From: an uncultured bacterium
GTDB lineage: Bacteria; Hydrogenedentota; Hydrogenedentia; Hydrogenedentales; GCA-2746185
Direction: 5' to 3'
Length of the DNA: 34,217 nt
Assembly (NCBI GenBank): GCA_938082445.1
Contig: CALLLL010000294.1
Span: 1 to 34,217 of the forward strand
Each line of letters opens with the position of its first letter. Within the stretch, counting starts at the first letter, position 1. The position numbers and the translations under genes are program-made. This document shows, one piece after another, positions 17,499 through 25,273 of this stretch. A model generated the notes under the pieces. That model had not been told where the DNA came from and did no database searches. It worked only from the letters and a program-made list of their open reading frames with translations.

Positions 17499-17514
17499 AG
17501 CAAGGGACGTGCCA
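17499..17514 (-). promoter_or_regulatory. Sigma-54 (-24/-12) promoter of the pilin gene
   Basis: On the minus strand the sequence TGGCACGTCCCTTGCT matches the RpoN consensus TGGCAC-N5-TTGCW at every defined base. The invariant GG (17513-17512) and GC (17501-17500) are separated by exactly ten bases. The predicted transcription start is near 17488, leaving a leader of about 75 bases before the pilin ATG. Confidence 0.85.
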
Positions 17515-17559
17515 ACACACCGAATTCGCATAAGATATTGAAAAATAATGACTTAATAA

Positions 17560-17627
17560 TACTTTGTCAATAATTTACCTGTTCTTTTATGACCAATTGT
17601 TGTCATCGAACTCTTTTTTGTGACAAA
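17560..17627 (-). promoter_or_regulatory. Candidate upstream activator sites for an enhancer-binding protein (PilR-like)
   Basis: Between about 75 and 140 bases upstream of the predicted start, TGTCA or TGACA occurs three times within 65 bases (TTGTCAATAA, TTGTCATCG, TGTGACAAAA). TGACCAATTGTTGTCA (17590-17605) has TGAC/GTCA ends. The distance fits an enhancer for sigma-54, and known PilR sites contain TGTC repeats. No regulator gene is in the window. Confidence 0.35.
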
Positions 17628-17668
17628 AAATGTAACTTTGCCTCTATTTTCTACGGAGTGAAGTGAAA

Positions 17669-19474
17669 TTATGGGGCTATTTCGGCTTCAATGGCATCTT
17701 TCAAGGTGAGGGTGGGCTCATATTCAGGGTCGATTCCGAGAATAACCGTGACGAGGTCCATTGCTTCATTGATTTTATCGTATTGAAAAAGCGCACTGGC
17801 TTTATTGTGGTATGCAGGTAAATATTCAGCATCAAGGTCAATTGCCATGTCGTAGGCTTTTATCGCATTTTCAAACTCACCTTTACTGGCCATGAAGGTG
17901 GCATATTTATCAAAAAATTCTGCTTTAGGCTCACTGGATTGTATGGCTTGTTCGTACCAGTAGCGAGCTTCTTCCATTTGGCCCATGCGTACTGCCATGT
18001 TGCCTAATTGGAAGCGAACATTGCCGTCTTCTGAATTGGTTTTATAGCAAAGCTGTAATTGTTCATGGGCTTCTTCGGTTTTACCTTGTCCATTAAGTGA
18101 TTCAGCCAAACTTAATCGTACTAAATAGGCTTTCGGTTGCTTTTCCAGACATCTTTTATAAAACCGTTCTGCATGTTCGTAGGATTTATATTCAAGATGA
18201 ATATTGCCCAACATGTGGCAGGCAACGAAATTTCCTTTGTTGATGTCATATGCGCGGCCTGCTAAGAGAGCAGAATCTTTCCAAAAGCTGGTTTCTTTAA
18301 ATGACATGAGCATTAAGGTAAATGTGATTATGACATAGGCCATTTTGGTAATTCGTTTGCGTTGTTCTTTAGCAAATAGCCATGGGTGAATGGTATAGAC
18401 AACGGCGAAAAAGATTCCAATAAGGGGTATATAGGTGTATCGATCGGCATTGGCCTGTTGGCCAACTTGTACAAATCCGATTACGGGAACTAAAATGCCT
18501 AAGTACCATAACCATCCAACAATAAGTTGTGGTGCTTTCTTTCGGTAAATCCAGGTCACTATCGTAATGGCAAGTAGCACAATTCCTGAGAACACCCCTT
18601 TCATAACAGGGATGTTATGTACATCAAGACTATAAAAGAACGAAAGGTTTACAGGCCAAACGGTTCTATAGAGATATACAGTATAAGAATTGAGTACATT
18701 AATGAATCGCCCAAAAAATCCAAATAGTTCTACGGATGTTGTTGCTCCTCCGTCATTTTGCAGCACGAAGGTTAAGACTGAAGTAGCCATAGACAGTGCG
18801 AGTAGAGGGATCTTTTCGAGAGTAGCTCGAATAACGGCTTTTTTATCGCTAAGTCGATTCAGGGGCCAATAGTCGAGTAGGAACATGGCACACGGTAAAG
18901 TGACGAGCATAGATTTGGACATGAGTCCAAGCAGGAACATCAGGGCAGTCATGCCGTACCATCGCCATTTATGTTCCAAGGTATACCGGTAGTATGCGAT
19001 TAATGTCAGGCTCATAAATATTGCACTGAGCACATCTTTACGCTCAGAGACCCAAGCGACGGATTGTACATGCTGGGGATGAATCGCAAACAGAACAGCA
19101 ACGATGAGACTTTCCCAATATCGACTGGTCATGCGAAGAAGTGCATAAAACAGCAGTATCGTAGCTAGAATATGATAAATGACATTGCTGGCGTGAAACC
19201 CTGATGCGTCGAGACCGTATATGGATGAATCCAATAGGAAGGTCCACCATGTAACTGGGTGCCAACTCACGAAATAGCTTGAGGTGAGTCCCCACTTAAA
19301 GGTTTCCCAATTCAGTCCTTTTTCGATCTCGGGATTGAATATCAAATACGTTTGGTCATCATAGGAAACAAAATCAAAGGTAATGGTTTGGCCAAAAACG
19401 GCTATGTTTATCAGCACAAGAAAGAGTAATGTGTATAAGCGTTTCTTGCCTTGAAGGGTATTCGACTCTTCCAT
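17669..19474 (-). CDS. TMTC-like polytopic membrane glycosyltransferase with C-terminal TPRs, copy 2
   Basis: This 601-residue protein has an N-terminal transmembrane helix, then an exoplasmic loop with FDFVSYDDQTYL and SWHPVTWWTFLLD. About ten further helices follow, including LFAIHPQHVQSVAW with the SERKDVLS motif. From about residue 415 the tail is made of TPR repeats (for example AERFYKRCLEKQP and AIKAYDMAIDLD). The loop residues Tyr-Asp-Asp, HP and the HxxN...H pattern match animal TMTC proteins, which transfer mannose from a dolichol lipid to protein Ser/Thr. The bacterial activity is unproven. It starts two bases after a paralogue, with AGAGG upstream, and lies directly before the pilin genes, so pilin or surface-protein glycosylation is a reasonable inference. 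Confidence 0.85.
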   Translation of the reverse strand: MEESNTLQGKKRLYTLLFLVLINIAVFGQTITFDFVSYDDQTYLIFNPEIEKGLNWETFKWGLTSSYFVSWHPVTWWTFLLDSSIYGLDASGFHASNVIYHILATILLFYALLRMTSRYWESLIVAVLFAIHPQHVQSVAWVSERKDVLSAIFMSLTLIAYYRYTLEHKWRWYGMTALMFLLGLMSKSMLVTLPCAMFLLDYWPLNRLSDKKAVIRATLEKIPLLALSMATSVLTFVLQNDGGATTSVELFGFFGRFINVLNSYTVYLYRTVWPVNLSFFYSLDVHNIPVMKGVFSGIVLLAITIVTWIYRKKAPQLIVGWLWYLGILVPVIGFVQVGQQANADRYTYIPLIGIFFAVVYTIHPWLFAKEQRKRITKMAYVIITFTLMLMSFKETSFWKDSALLAGRAYDINKGNFVACHMLGNIHLEYKSYEHAERFYKRCLEKQPKAYLVRLSLAESLNGQGKTEEAHEQLQLCYKTNSEDGNVRFQLGNMAVRMGQMEEARYWYEQAIQSSEPKAEFFDKYATFMASKGEFENAIKAYDMAIDLDAEYLPAYHNKASALFQYDKINEAMDLVTVILGIDPEYEPTLTLKDAIEAEIAP

Positions 19475-19476
19475 GA

Positions 19477-21216
19477 TTAAAATTCCTCTATCTCAGATTG
19501 AATGGCGTGTAACAGTTCTTTAGATGGCGCATAGGTAGGATCGATTTTTAGTGCTTGCTCTAATACGGTCTTGGCTTCGCGAAAGTGCTCATGAACAACT
19601 AAAGCAGATGCTTTGTTGTGGTAGGCAATAACAAAGTTGGGATGCTGAGCAATAATCGTATTGTACACCTGTAGTGCTTTATCCAAGTCACCTTGCTGCC
19701 ACAATAAATTAGCATGTTTTAAGTAATAGTTATTTGTTTTATGTTCATCGCCTTGAGCGTGAGCAATTCGAGCGAGTGCATAGAGTACTTTTGCGTCTTT
19801 TGGGTATAAGCCAGCCGTTTCAAGTGTGAATGCTTCGGCTTCATCCAAGCGCTCTGTTTTTTCCAACAGTATTCCCATATTGGTACGTAGATCATAAAAG
19901 GTATGATCTAATTCGAGTCCTTTTTGATAAAAAAGTTCCGCGTGCTCATAGGTTTCATATTCTAAGTGTATATTCCCAATTAAATAATACGCAACATGGT
20001 TATCTTTTGTGGTGGTGACAGCCCGCCCTGAAATTAGAGCGGTGTTTTTCCAGAAACTGGCTTCTTTATATGATAAAAGAACCATGGAGACACATAGTAT
20101 TACATAGGCCATTTTGGCAATACGTTTTCGGGATTCAATGGCAAATAACCAAGGATGTATGGTGAATACCACTGCAATAAAAACGCCGATAAGGGGGATG
20201 TAAGTATAGCGATCCGCATTGGCTTGGATTCCAACCTGCACGAGTCCTATCACGGGAATCAGGGTTCCTAAATACCATAACCAACCGACCAATAACTGAG
20301 GTGCTTTTAAGCGATACCTGACTGCAATACCACTTACGATGATTAAAAATATGGCGGACAGTATTCCTTTAGCCCAAGCGATTTGATCGAAATCTAGCGG
20401 ATAGAAAAATGATAAATTAAAGGGCCAAATTGTTCTGTATAAATAGACACTGTAAGAAGTGAGTGCATTAACAACTCGCCCTTCTAGCTCATAGGTGCTG
20501 GTATGGGACACAGCACCGCCTTCATCTTGTACGATGTAGGTAATAATGGCTGTACCTATGGCGAGTAACATGAGTGGGATTTTTTCGAAAATTGCTCGTT
20601 GGATAGATTTTTTATCGGTGAGTCGATTCAGGGGCCAGTAGTCGAGCAAAAACAACACACAAGGTAGGGTCACTAACATTGACTTGGACATGAGACCTAA
20701 GATGAACATAGCCACTGTCAACCCATACCACCGCCAGTGTTGGTCTCGGGTATATCGGTGATAGGCGATAATGGTTAGTCCCATAAATAGGGCACTAAGT
20801 ACATCTTTTCTTTCTGAAATCCATGCAACTGATTGCACATGCTGCGGATGTATCGCAAAGAGTACTGCGACAATAAGGCTTTCCCAATAACAATCGCTCA
20901 TGCGGAAGAGTGCGTAAAATAAAAATATGGTCGCGAGTATGTGTAACAACACATTCATTGCGTGGTAGCCGGCCGGGTTCATACCAAAAAGAGATACATC
21001 AACCAAGAATGACCACCATGTAACAGGATGCCAACTTACAAAGTAGCCCGTTGTGAGGCCCCATTTGAATGATTCTGTAGTGAGACCATCTTGCAGGTGG
21101 GGGTTGTTGAGAATATAGACTTGGTCGTCATAATCGACAAAATCAAATGTGATGGTTTGACCAAATACGGCCAAATTGATCAGCACTAAAAAAATAATCG
21201 TATACAAACGATTCAT
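19477..21216 (-). CDS. TMTC-like polytopic membrane glycosyltransferase with C-terminal TPRs, copy 1
   Basis: This paralogue of the following gene has the same features: N-terminal helix, FDFVDYDDQVYI in the first exoplasmic loop, HPVTWWSFLVD, FAIHPQHVQSVAW, SERKDVLS, a multi-helix core to about residue 390 and a TPR tail (AELFYQKGLELD, ALQVYNTIIAQHP, AKTVLEQALKID). I prefer the ATG at 21216 because GGGGG lies nine bases upstream and the N-terminus then aligns with the paralogue. An ATG at 21225 directly abuts the G run. The ending is two bases from the next start, so the two are co-translated. TPRs may hold the acceptor protein near the active site. The sugar and acceptor are unknown. Confidence 0.85.
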   Translation of the reverse strand: MNRLYTIIFLVLINLAVFGQTITFDFVDYDDQVYILNNPHLQDGLTTESFKWGLTTGYFVSWHPVTWWSFLVDVSLFGMNPAGYHAMNVLLHILATIFLFYALFRMSDCYWESLIVAVLFAIHPQHVQSVAWISERKDVLSALFMGLTIIAYHRYTRDQHWRWYGLTVAMFILGLMSKSMLVTLPCVLFLLDYWPLNRLTDKKSIQRAIFEKIPLMLLAIGTAIITYIVQDEGGAVSHTSTYELEGRVVNALTSYSVYLYRTIWPFNLSFFYPLDFDQIAWAKGILSAIFLIIVSGIAVRYRLKAPQLLVGWLWYLGTLIPVIGLVQVGIQANADRYTYIPLIGVFIAVVFTIHPWLFAIESRKRIAKMAYVILCVSMVLLSYKEASFWKNTALISGRAVTTTKDNHVAYYLIGNIHLEYETYEHAELFYQKGLELDHTFYDLRTNMGILLEKTERLDEAEAFTLETAGLYPKDAKVLYALARIAHAQGDEHKTNNYYLKHANLLWQQGDLDKALQVYNTIIAQHPNFVIAYHNKASALVVHEHFREAKTVLEQALKIDPTYAPSKELLHAIQSEIEEF

Positions 21217-21269
21217 GAATAACATCCCCCGATGAACGTGCTTAAGAATAACAAAGGGTGCATAGGTTT

Positions 21270-21989
21270 TTACACTTGCTCAAGCACTAATCCCGAATCC
21301 ATCAATGTTGTAGCTCTGGGAATTGCGGTACCAATATTTACTTGAGCACAATAGGCAATATCGGCTTCTAGATCGACGGCACGTAAATTGGATGAATGGG
21401 GCGCAGAATCAAAGAGCTCATCGACACCTTCCAATTCAATTCGTGCAGACCAATACTCGTATTCTTCAGCGCCTTCGCCAATTTCCAGTCCTGCACTCAT
21501 GGCAATAACGGATGCTGCGACCCAATCTTCTTGTGCGCTAAATGAAGGGTCTTCGACATTGCCGGCTGGTATGAGCACAATGTCATGCTCATACAGAGCG
21601 ATGTGCTGCACCACTGCTGAAGCATTGGTGACCGTAGCCATGAGCACTTCTGGGGCGCCCCAGGCTTCGAGCATGAGGGCAGTACCGTTTGAGGTCGTGA
21701 ACGCTATAATGCGATCTTTGGCAGCGGAAACGGTACGAGGGCTATTGCCAAAATCGAATCCTTCGGGTGCTAAGCCTTTTCGCTCCCCGAAGATTAGGCT
21801 ATCAGGGTTATTTTGCTTAAAAGCAAGTGCTGTAGGCACATCGGGAACCAAGGTGATAGATTGGGCTCCGGCCTCAAATAGCATGGTGGCCGTACAACTC
21901 GCGCGTAGCGCATCTACCACAATAGCGGTGCAATTATGTTCTCGGGCAAAGTGACACCCGGCTATACCTTCGATAATGTGTATGGACAT
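21270..21989 (-). CDS. ComB-like 2-phosphosulfolactate phosphatase
   Basis: The protein matches the ComB family, Mg2+-dependent phosphatases that convert 2-phosphosulfolactate to sulfolactate. Visible family segments are VVDALRAS near residue 25, FGERKGLAPEGFDFGNSP near 70-87, the TTSNGTAL phosphate-binding stretch near 100, LIPAGN near 138 and EDWVAAS near 152. The 239-residue length is typical. I chose the ATG at 21989; the open frame can also begin at TTG 21995, and neither has a clear ribosome site. It precedes the TMTC-like genes on the same strand, but the gap of about 50 bases and the unrelated function leave the link unclear. ComA and ComC are not nearby. Confidence 0.9.
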   Translation of the reverse strand: MSIHIIEGIAGCHFAREHNCTAIVVDALRASCTATMLFEAGAQSITLVPDVPTALAFKQNNPDSLIFGERKGLAPEGFDFGNSPRTVSAAKDRIIAFTTSNGTALMLEAWGAPEVLMATVTNASAVVQHIALYEHDIVLIPAGNVEDPSFSAQEDWVAASVIAMSAGLEIGEGAEEYEYWSARIELEGVDELFDSAPHSSNLRAVDLEADIAYCAQVNIGTAIPRATTLMDSGLVLEQV

Positions 21990-22067
21990 AGGCAATCTGA
22001 CGATTGGTTAAAATAGTAGTACCTAAACTTTACCATATTTTACCGACAGTAAAGGTATGAACCACGA

Positions 22068-24971
22068 TTATTTTACGAAGATATCGTCCAAACTCACTTC
22101 TTTTATCGTACCGAATTTGGCCAACGCTTCCATATCGATTTTATTTTTGTCACCAATGATGGATATCAATTTGGGTTTGCCCTTGATATGTTCGGCATGG
22201 AATGACATCAAGTCATCCAAGTTGGCCTCTTTAAGTTCTTCAAACCGACGCTGGCGCGGATCGCCTTCCAAGCCTAAACGTTCCCACCCGCGCACGGCAC
22301 CTATCACACTGCGAAATCCAATTTTAGTGGTGCGATATCGGTTTGCTATCGAACCTGCTGCTTGTGCATATCGTTCGGGCGACTCTGGCAAATTATCGAA
22401 GAGATCCAAGAATGCTTCAACACTTTCGATAGATTTATCCGCTTGACAACCGATCACACCCAGCATTAAGTTTTCTGCATTGGTTCGTCCGCCAGGAATG
22501 TATCTTGCTCCAGCGGAATACGCGAGTGCACGGGCCTCTCGCAGTTCTTGGAAAACGATGCCGGACATACCACCAGCGAAGTAGTTGTTGTATAGCGAGT
22601 TGGGAATAGCTTCTGCTTCATTGAATACACCATCGGGAAATTCGAAGCGTATTTGGGCTTGGGCCATTTCTTTATGGAAAAAGTAAATTTCATTTTTGGA
22701 GATTTTACGCGCGTATTCATAGCGGTATGCCGGGGTCTCTTTAAGGGGCCCTTTAACGGCATGATACTTTTTCAGTATTGCCACTACTTCCTCTAAAGGC
22801 AATGAACCCGTGTATGTAATGGTGTGTTTATAATTGAGCAAGTCTTTGATGGCTGCGTGAAGTTCATCCACCGTCAATGCGTTCACCTCTTCTGTACTCA
22901 GCATACGCAGGAAGCTGGATTCTTTACCATAGCGATTGTAGCGTCCGACTGCTAAGCTGAGAGCACCGGGATCTTTTTTGGCATCTTCACGAGACTTGAG
23001 CGTAATGGCTTTTAGCTGCTCAAGTGTTTCGGCATCCGCAACCGGATTTTGAATGACATCAAACATCAACGCCAACGTTTTCTCAAAATTTTCGTCCATT
23101 CCGGTGATGGAGAAAGAAGATGAATTGTCACCAGCACCAACGCCGAATGTACTGCCAAGTTTATACCATTCTTTTTTGAGGTCTTCTGAGGAAAACTTCG
23201 CCGTACCGGATTTATCCATGAGCTGTGAAGCAAAGCTGATTTTCTTGTCCTCTTGCGTTCCGAATTCTACACCTATAGTGAATGAAAACAGGTCGTTTAA
23301 TGGATTCGGTGAGTAATACAACTGCACCCCATCCGCGAAATCGATTATCTCTAAATCCTTTTCGCGATCTACATAGGTAGGTTCAATATTGGAGTAGGGC
23401 ATACCGAGCAAATCGGCTGCAAATTTGGATTGGCGAGAAGGGTCAATGCTGAGTGGCTCAATGATTGGCTTTTCAACTGGAGGAACTTCGTGTTGTTCAT
23501 CGATGCGTTGTACAACCACGTAATCGTCATTGAAGTATTGATTGGCTACGCGCACAATATCGTCTTTGGTGACTTGGCTAATTCGATCCAGATGCTTTAC
23601 AGCGCTGCCCCACTCTTCGAAAGTAAGGAACGAACGACGCATTGTATCTACTCGAGCTTGGTTGGATTCCAATCCAGCTTTTTGGTTCTTCTTGAAATCA
23701 GTAATGATGGCTGGAATGATCCAGTCTTCAAAGTCGCCGGCTTTCAGCAATGCGATTTGATCCAAGAGAAGCTTTTCTACATCGTCCAAAGATTGGCCTT
23801 TCTTGGGAATCCCATAGAGGTGCTGGGAACCATAATCGTTGTTCACAAGTGGGTATGAACCAGCGCGACGCACTTTTTGTTGCTGATTGAGATTGATGTT
23901 TATGAGTCCGGCCTGGGAGTTATCCAGAATCATATCGAGTACCGTGAGTGCTTCGGAATCTTCATGGTGATTGGGAGCTGTTCTGAATCCGAGCTCAACA
24001 TATTCTTCACCTTGATAATTGACTTGTACTCGTTCAACACCTTTAATGGCTTTTTCTTTCCAAGGGCCCACTTCAGGTACGGGCTTGGATTTCCAGAAAG
24101 AGAAGTATTCATCGATAATGGAAATGGTTTCGGGAATGTTAATGTCACCACTAATGAAAATGGCCATATTGTTGGGTACGTAGTAGGTTTCAAAATATTC
24201 TTGGATAACTTTAAGGGAAGGGTTCTTAAGGTGTTCTACAGTACCGATGGTGGGCTGTTGGCCATAGGGATGTTTTTTGTACATAGCTTTGGCCATGGCA
24301 TAGTAGGAAACCCGATCTTTATTATCGAGACTACGGTTTTTCTCTTCGTATACCGTTTCTAATTCCGTGTGAAATAACCGAAAGACTGGGTTGACGTAAC
24401 GTTGGGACTCGATTGCGGCCCATTGCTCCATACGATTGGAAGGAAGGTTTACTTTGTATACCGTTTCTTCGTGCCACGTGTGTGCATTAACGGCAGTACC
24501 GCCCATAATTTTGTAGAGCTTATCGATTTCATTGGGGATGGAGTAATCGGCACCTCGCTGAGCAGCTTTGTTGATTTCAGCATATATGGCAGCGCGTTTT
24601 TCGGGATCCGTTTCTTTGGAGTGTTGTTCATAAAGCTCAGTAATTCGATCGAGGTAGACTTTTTCTTTGGCATAATTGGTCGTACCCATATCTTGGTTGC
24701 CCTTAAAGAGCAGGTGTTCCAGATAGTGCGCAAGACCTGTATGCGTGGCAGGGTCGTGTTTACTCCCGGCGCGTACAGCGATTTCCGTATAGAAACGTGG
24801 GGTTTCGTGGTTTTCAGTCAGGTAAACGGTCAGGCCATTATCCAACTGAAAAATCTGTGCGGATAAAGGATCGCCCGATAAACCTCCACTTATGAGTTTA
24901 TAATCAGCCCAAGAAGGTGCTTGTACCAACGTTAACGCCACTACCAACGCTGTCATCCACATACGTTTCAT
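22068..24971 (-). CDS. Exported M16 family zinc protease (pitrilysin/insulinase type)
   Basis: This 967-residue protein has a cleavable signal peptide (about residues 1-22, ending PSWA). The inverted zinc motif HxxEH is seen as H82, E85 and H86 in AHYLEHLLFKG, and the third ligand is a Glu around 205-210 (ELETVYEE). A roughly 50-residue insertion separates the two parts. The C-terminal half is a second, inactive M16 pair that lacks HxxEH. The product is probably a periplasmic or surface protease degrading peptides or unfolded proteins. AAGGAG lies about nine bases before the ATG. It is divergent from glyA and seems to be a single-gene unit. Confidence 0.95.
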   Translation of the reverse strand: MKRMWMTALVVALTLVQAPSWADYKLISGGLSGDPLSAQIFQLDNGLTVYLTENHETPRFYTEIAVRAGSKHDPATHTGLAHYLEHLLFKGNQDMGTTNYAKEKVYLDRITELYEQHSKETDPEKRAAIYAEINKAAQRGADYSIPNEIDKLYKIMGGTAVNAHTWHEETVYKVNLPSNRMEQWAAIESQRYVNPVFRLFHTELETVYEEKNRSLDNKDRVSYYAMAKAMYKKHPYGQQPTIGTVEHLKNPSLKVIQEYFETYYVPNNMAIFISGDINIPETISIIDEYFSFWKSKPVPEVGPWKEKAIKGVERVQVNYQGEEYVELGFRTAPNHHEDSEALTVLDMILDNSQAGLININLNQQQKVRRAGSYPLVNNDYGSQHLYGIPKKGQSLDDVEKLLLDQIALLKAGDFEDWIIPAIITDFKKNQKAGLESNQARVDTMRRSFLTFEEWGSAVKHLDRISQVTKDDIVRVANQYFNDDYVVVQRIDEQHEVPPVEKPIIEPLSIDPSRQSKFAADLLGMPYSNIEPTYVDREKDLEIIDFADGVQLYYSPNPLNDLFSFTIGVEFGTQEDKKISFASQLMDKSGTAKFSSEDLKKEWYKLGSTFGVGAGDNSSSFSITGMDENFEKTLALMFDVIQNPVADAETLEQLKAITLKSREDAKKDPGALSLAVGRYNRYGKESSFLRMLSTEEVNALTVDELHAAIKDLLNYKHTITYTGSLPLEEVVAILKKYHAVKGPLKETPAYRYEYARKISKNEIYFFHKEMAQAQIRFEFPDGVFNEAEAIPNSLYNNYFAGGMSGIVFQELREARALAYSAGARYIPGGRTNAENLMLGVIGCQADKSIESVEAFLDLFDNLPESPERYAQAAGSIANRYRTTKIGFRSVIGAVRGWERLGLEGDPRQRRFEELKEANLDDLMSFHAEHIKGKPKLISIIGDKNKIDMEALAKFGTIKEVSLDDIFVK

Positions 24972-25092
24972 CGAATTTTCTCCTTTATATCTACTTGCTC
25001 CATGTTGGAGGTGTAATCTATGTAAGTTCTATGAGGATACCATGCTACCCTCGTAAAAAAACACTTACTTTGTATCATTCATTCCAAGCCCG

Positions 25093-25106
25093 TTTTGATA
25101 TCAAAA
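25093..25106. promoter_or_regulatory. Perfect 14-base palindrome TTTTGATATCAAAA, candidate operator
   Basis: The repeat is perfect with no spacer and lies in the divergent region, about 170 bases before glyA and 120 bases before the M16 gene. It resembles the FNR half-site TTGAT but lacks the four-base gap, so an FNR site is unlikely. Confidence 0.35.
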
Positions 25107-25169
25107 ATGTGGGATTTTTTGGTGGAAAACTTTATTTTTCGACCCCGATCAAGGCATACTATGCTCTTT

Positions 25170-25223
25170 CTGGGCTGTAAGGTGATTTTTTCACCCAGTT
25201 TTGCTGCAAACACAGCCCACCTT
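25170..25223 (+). promoter_or_regulatory. Mutually exclusive stems in the glyA leader, possible RNA switch
   Basis: GGGCTGT (25172-25178) can pair with ACAGCCC (25212-25218), enclosing GGTGA/TCACC (25181-25195). Alternatively CTGGG (25170-25174) can pair with CCCAG (25194-25198), which breaks the first stem. The motif does not match the ZTP, THF, glycine or SAM riboswitch cores I know. It may be regulatory or chance. Confidence 0.3.
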
Positions 25224-25273
25224 CATGTCTCCAACTGTGTTAAAACGCAACTATAATAAAGGTTTATCCACCC

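Larger units (their letters stand above)
24972..25273. other. 302-base divergent promoter region between the M16 protease and glyA
   Basis: The region must hold promoters for both divergent genes. I see the M16 ribosome site (complement of TCTCCTTT), a small CTCCA/TGGAG hairpin in the M16 leader, a 14-base palindrome at 25093-25106 and a block of competing inverted repeats at 25170-25223 before glyA. A TATAAT at 25252-25257 is too near the ATG for a normal leader and has no matching -35. An open frame at 24917-25180 overlaps the M16 start and is not credible. Confidence 0.5.

Noticed and set aside
25093..25106. FNR binding site
   Set aside because: TTGAT and ATCAA are present but without the required four-base gap.
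25172..25223. H-type pseudoknot in the glyA leader (GGGCTGT/ACAGCCC plus AAGGT/ACCTT)
   Set aside because: Both crossing loops would have zero length, which cannot span the stems.
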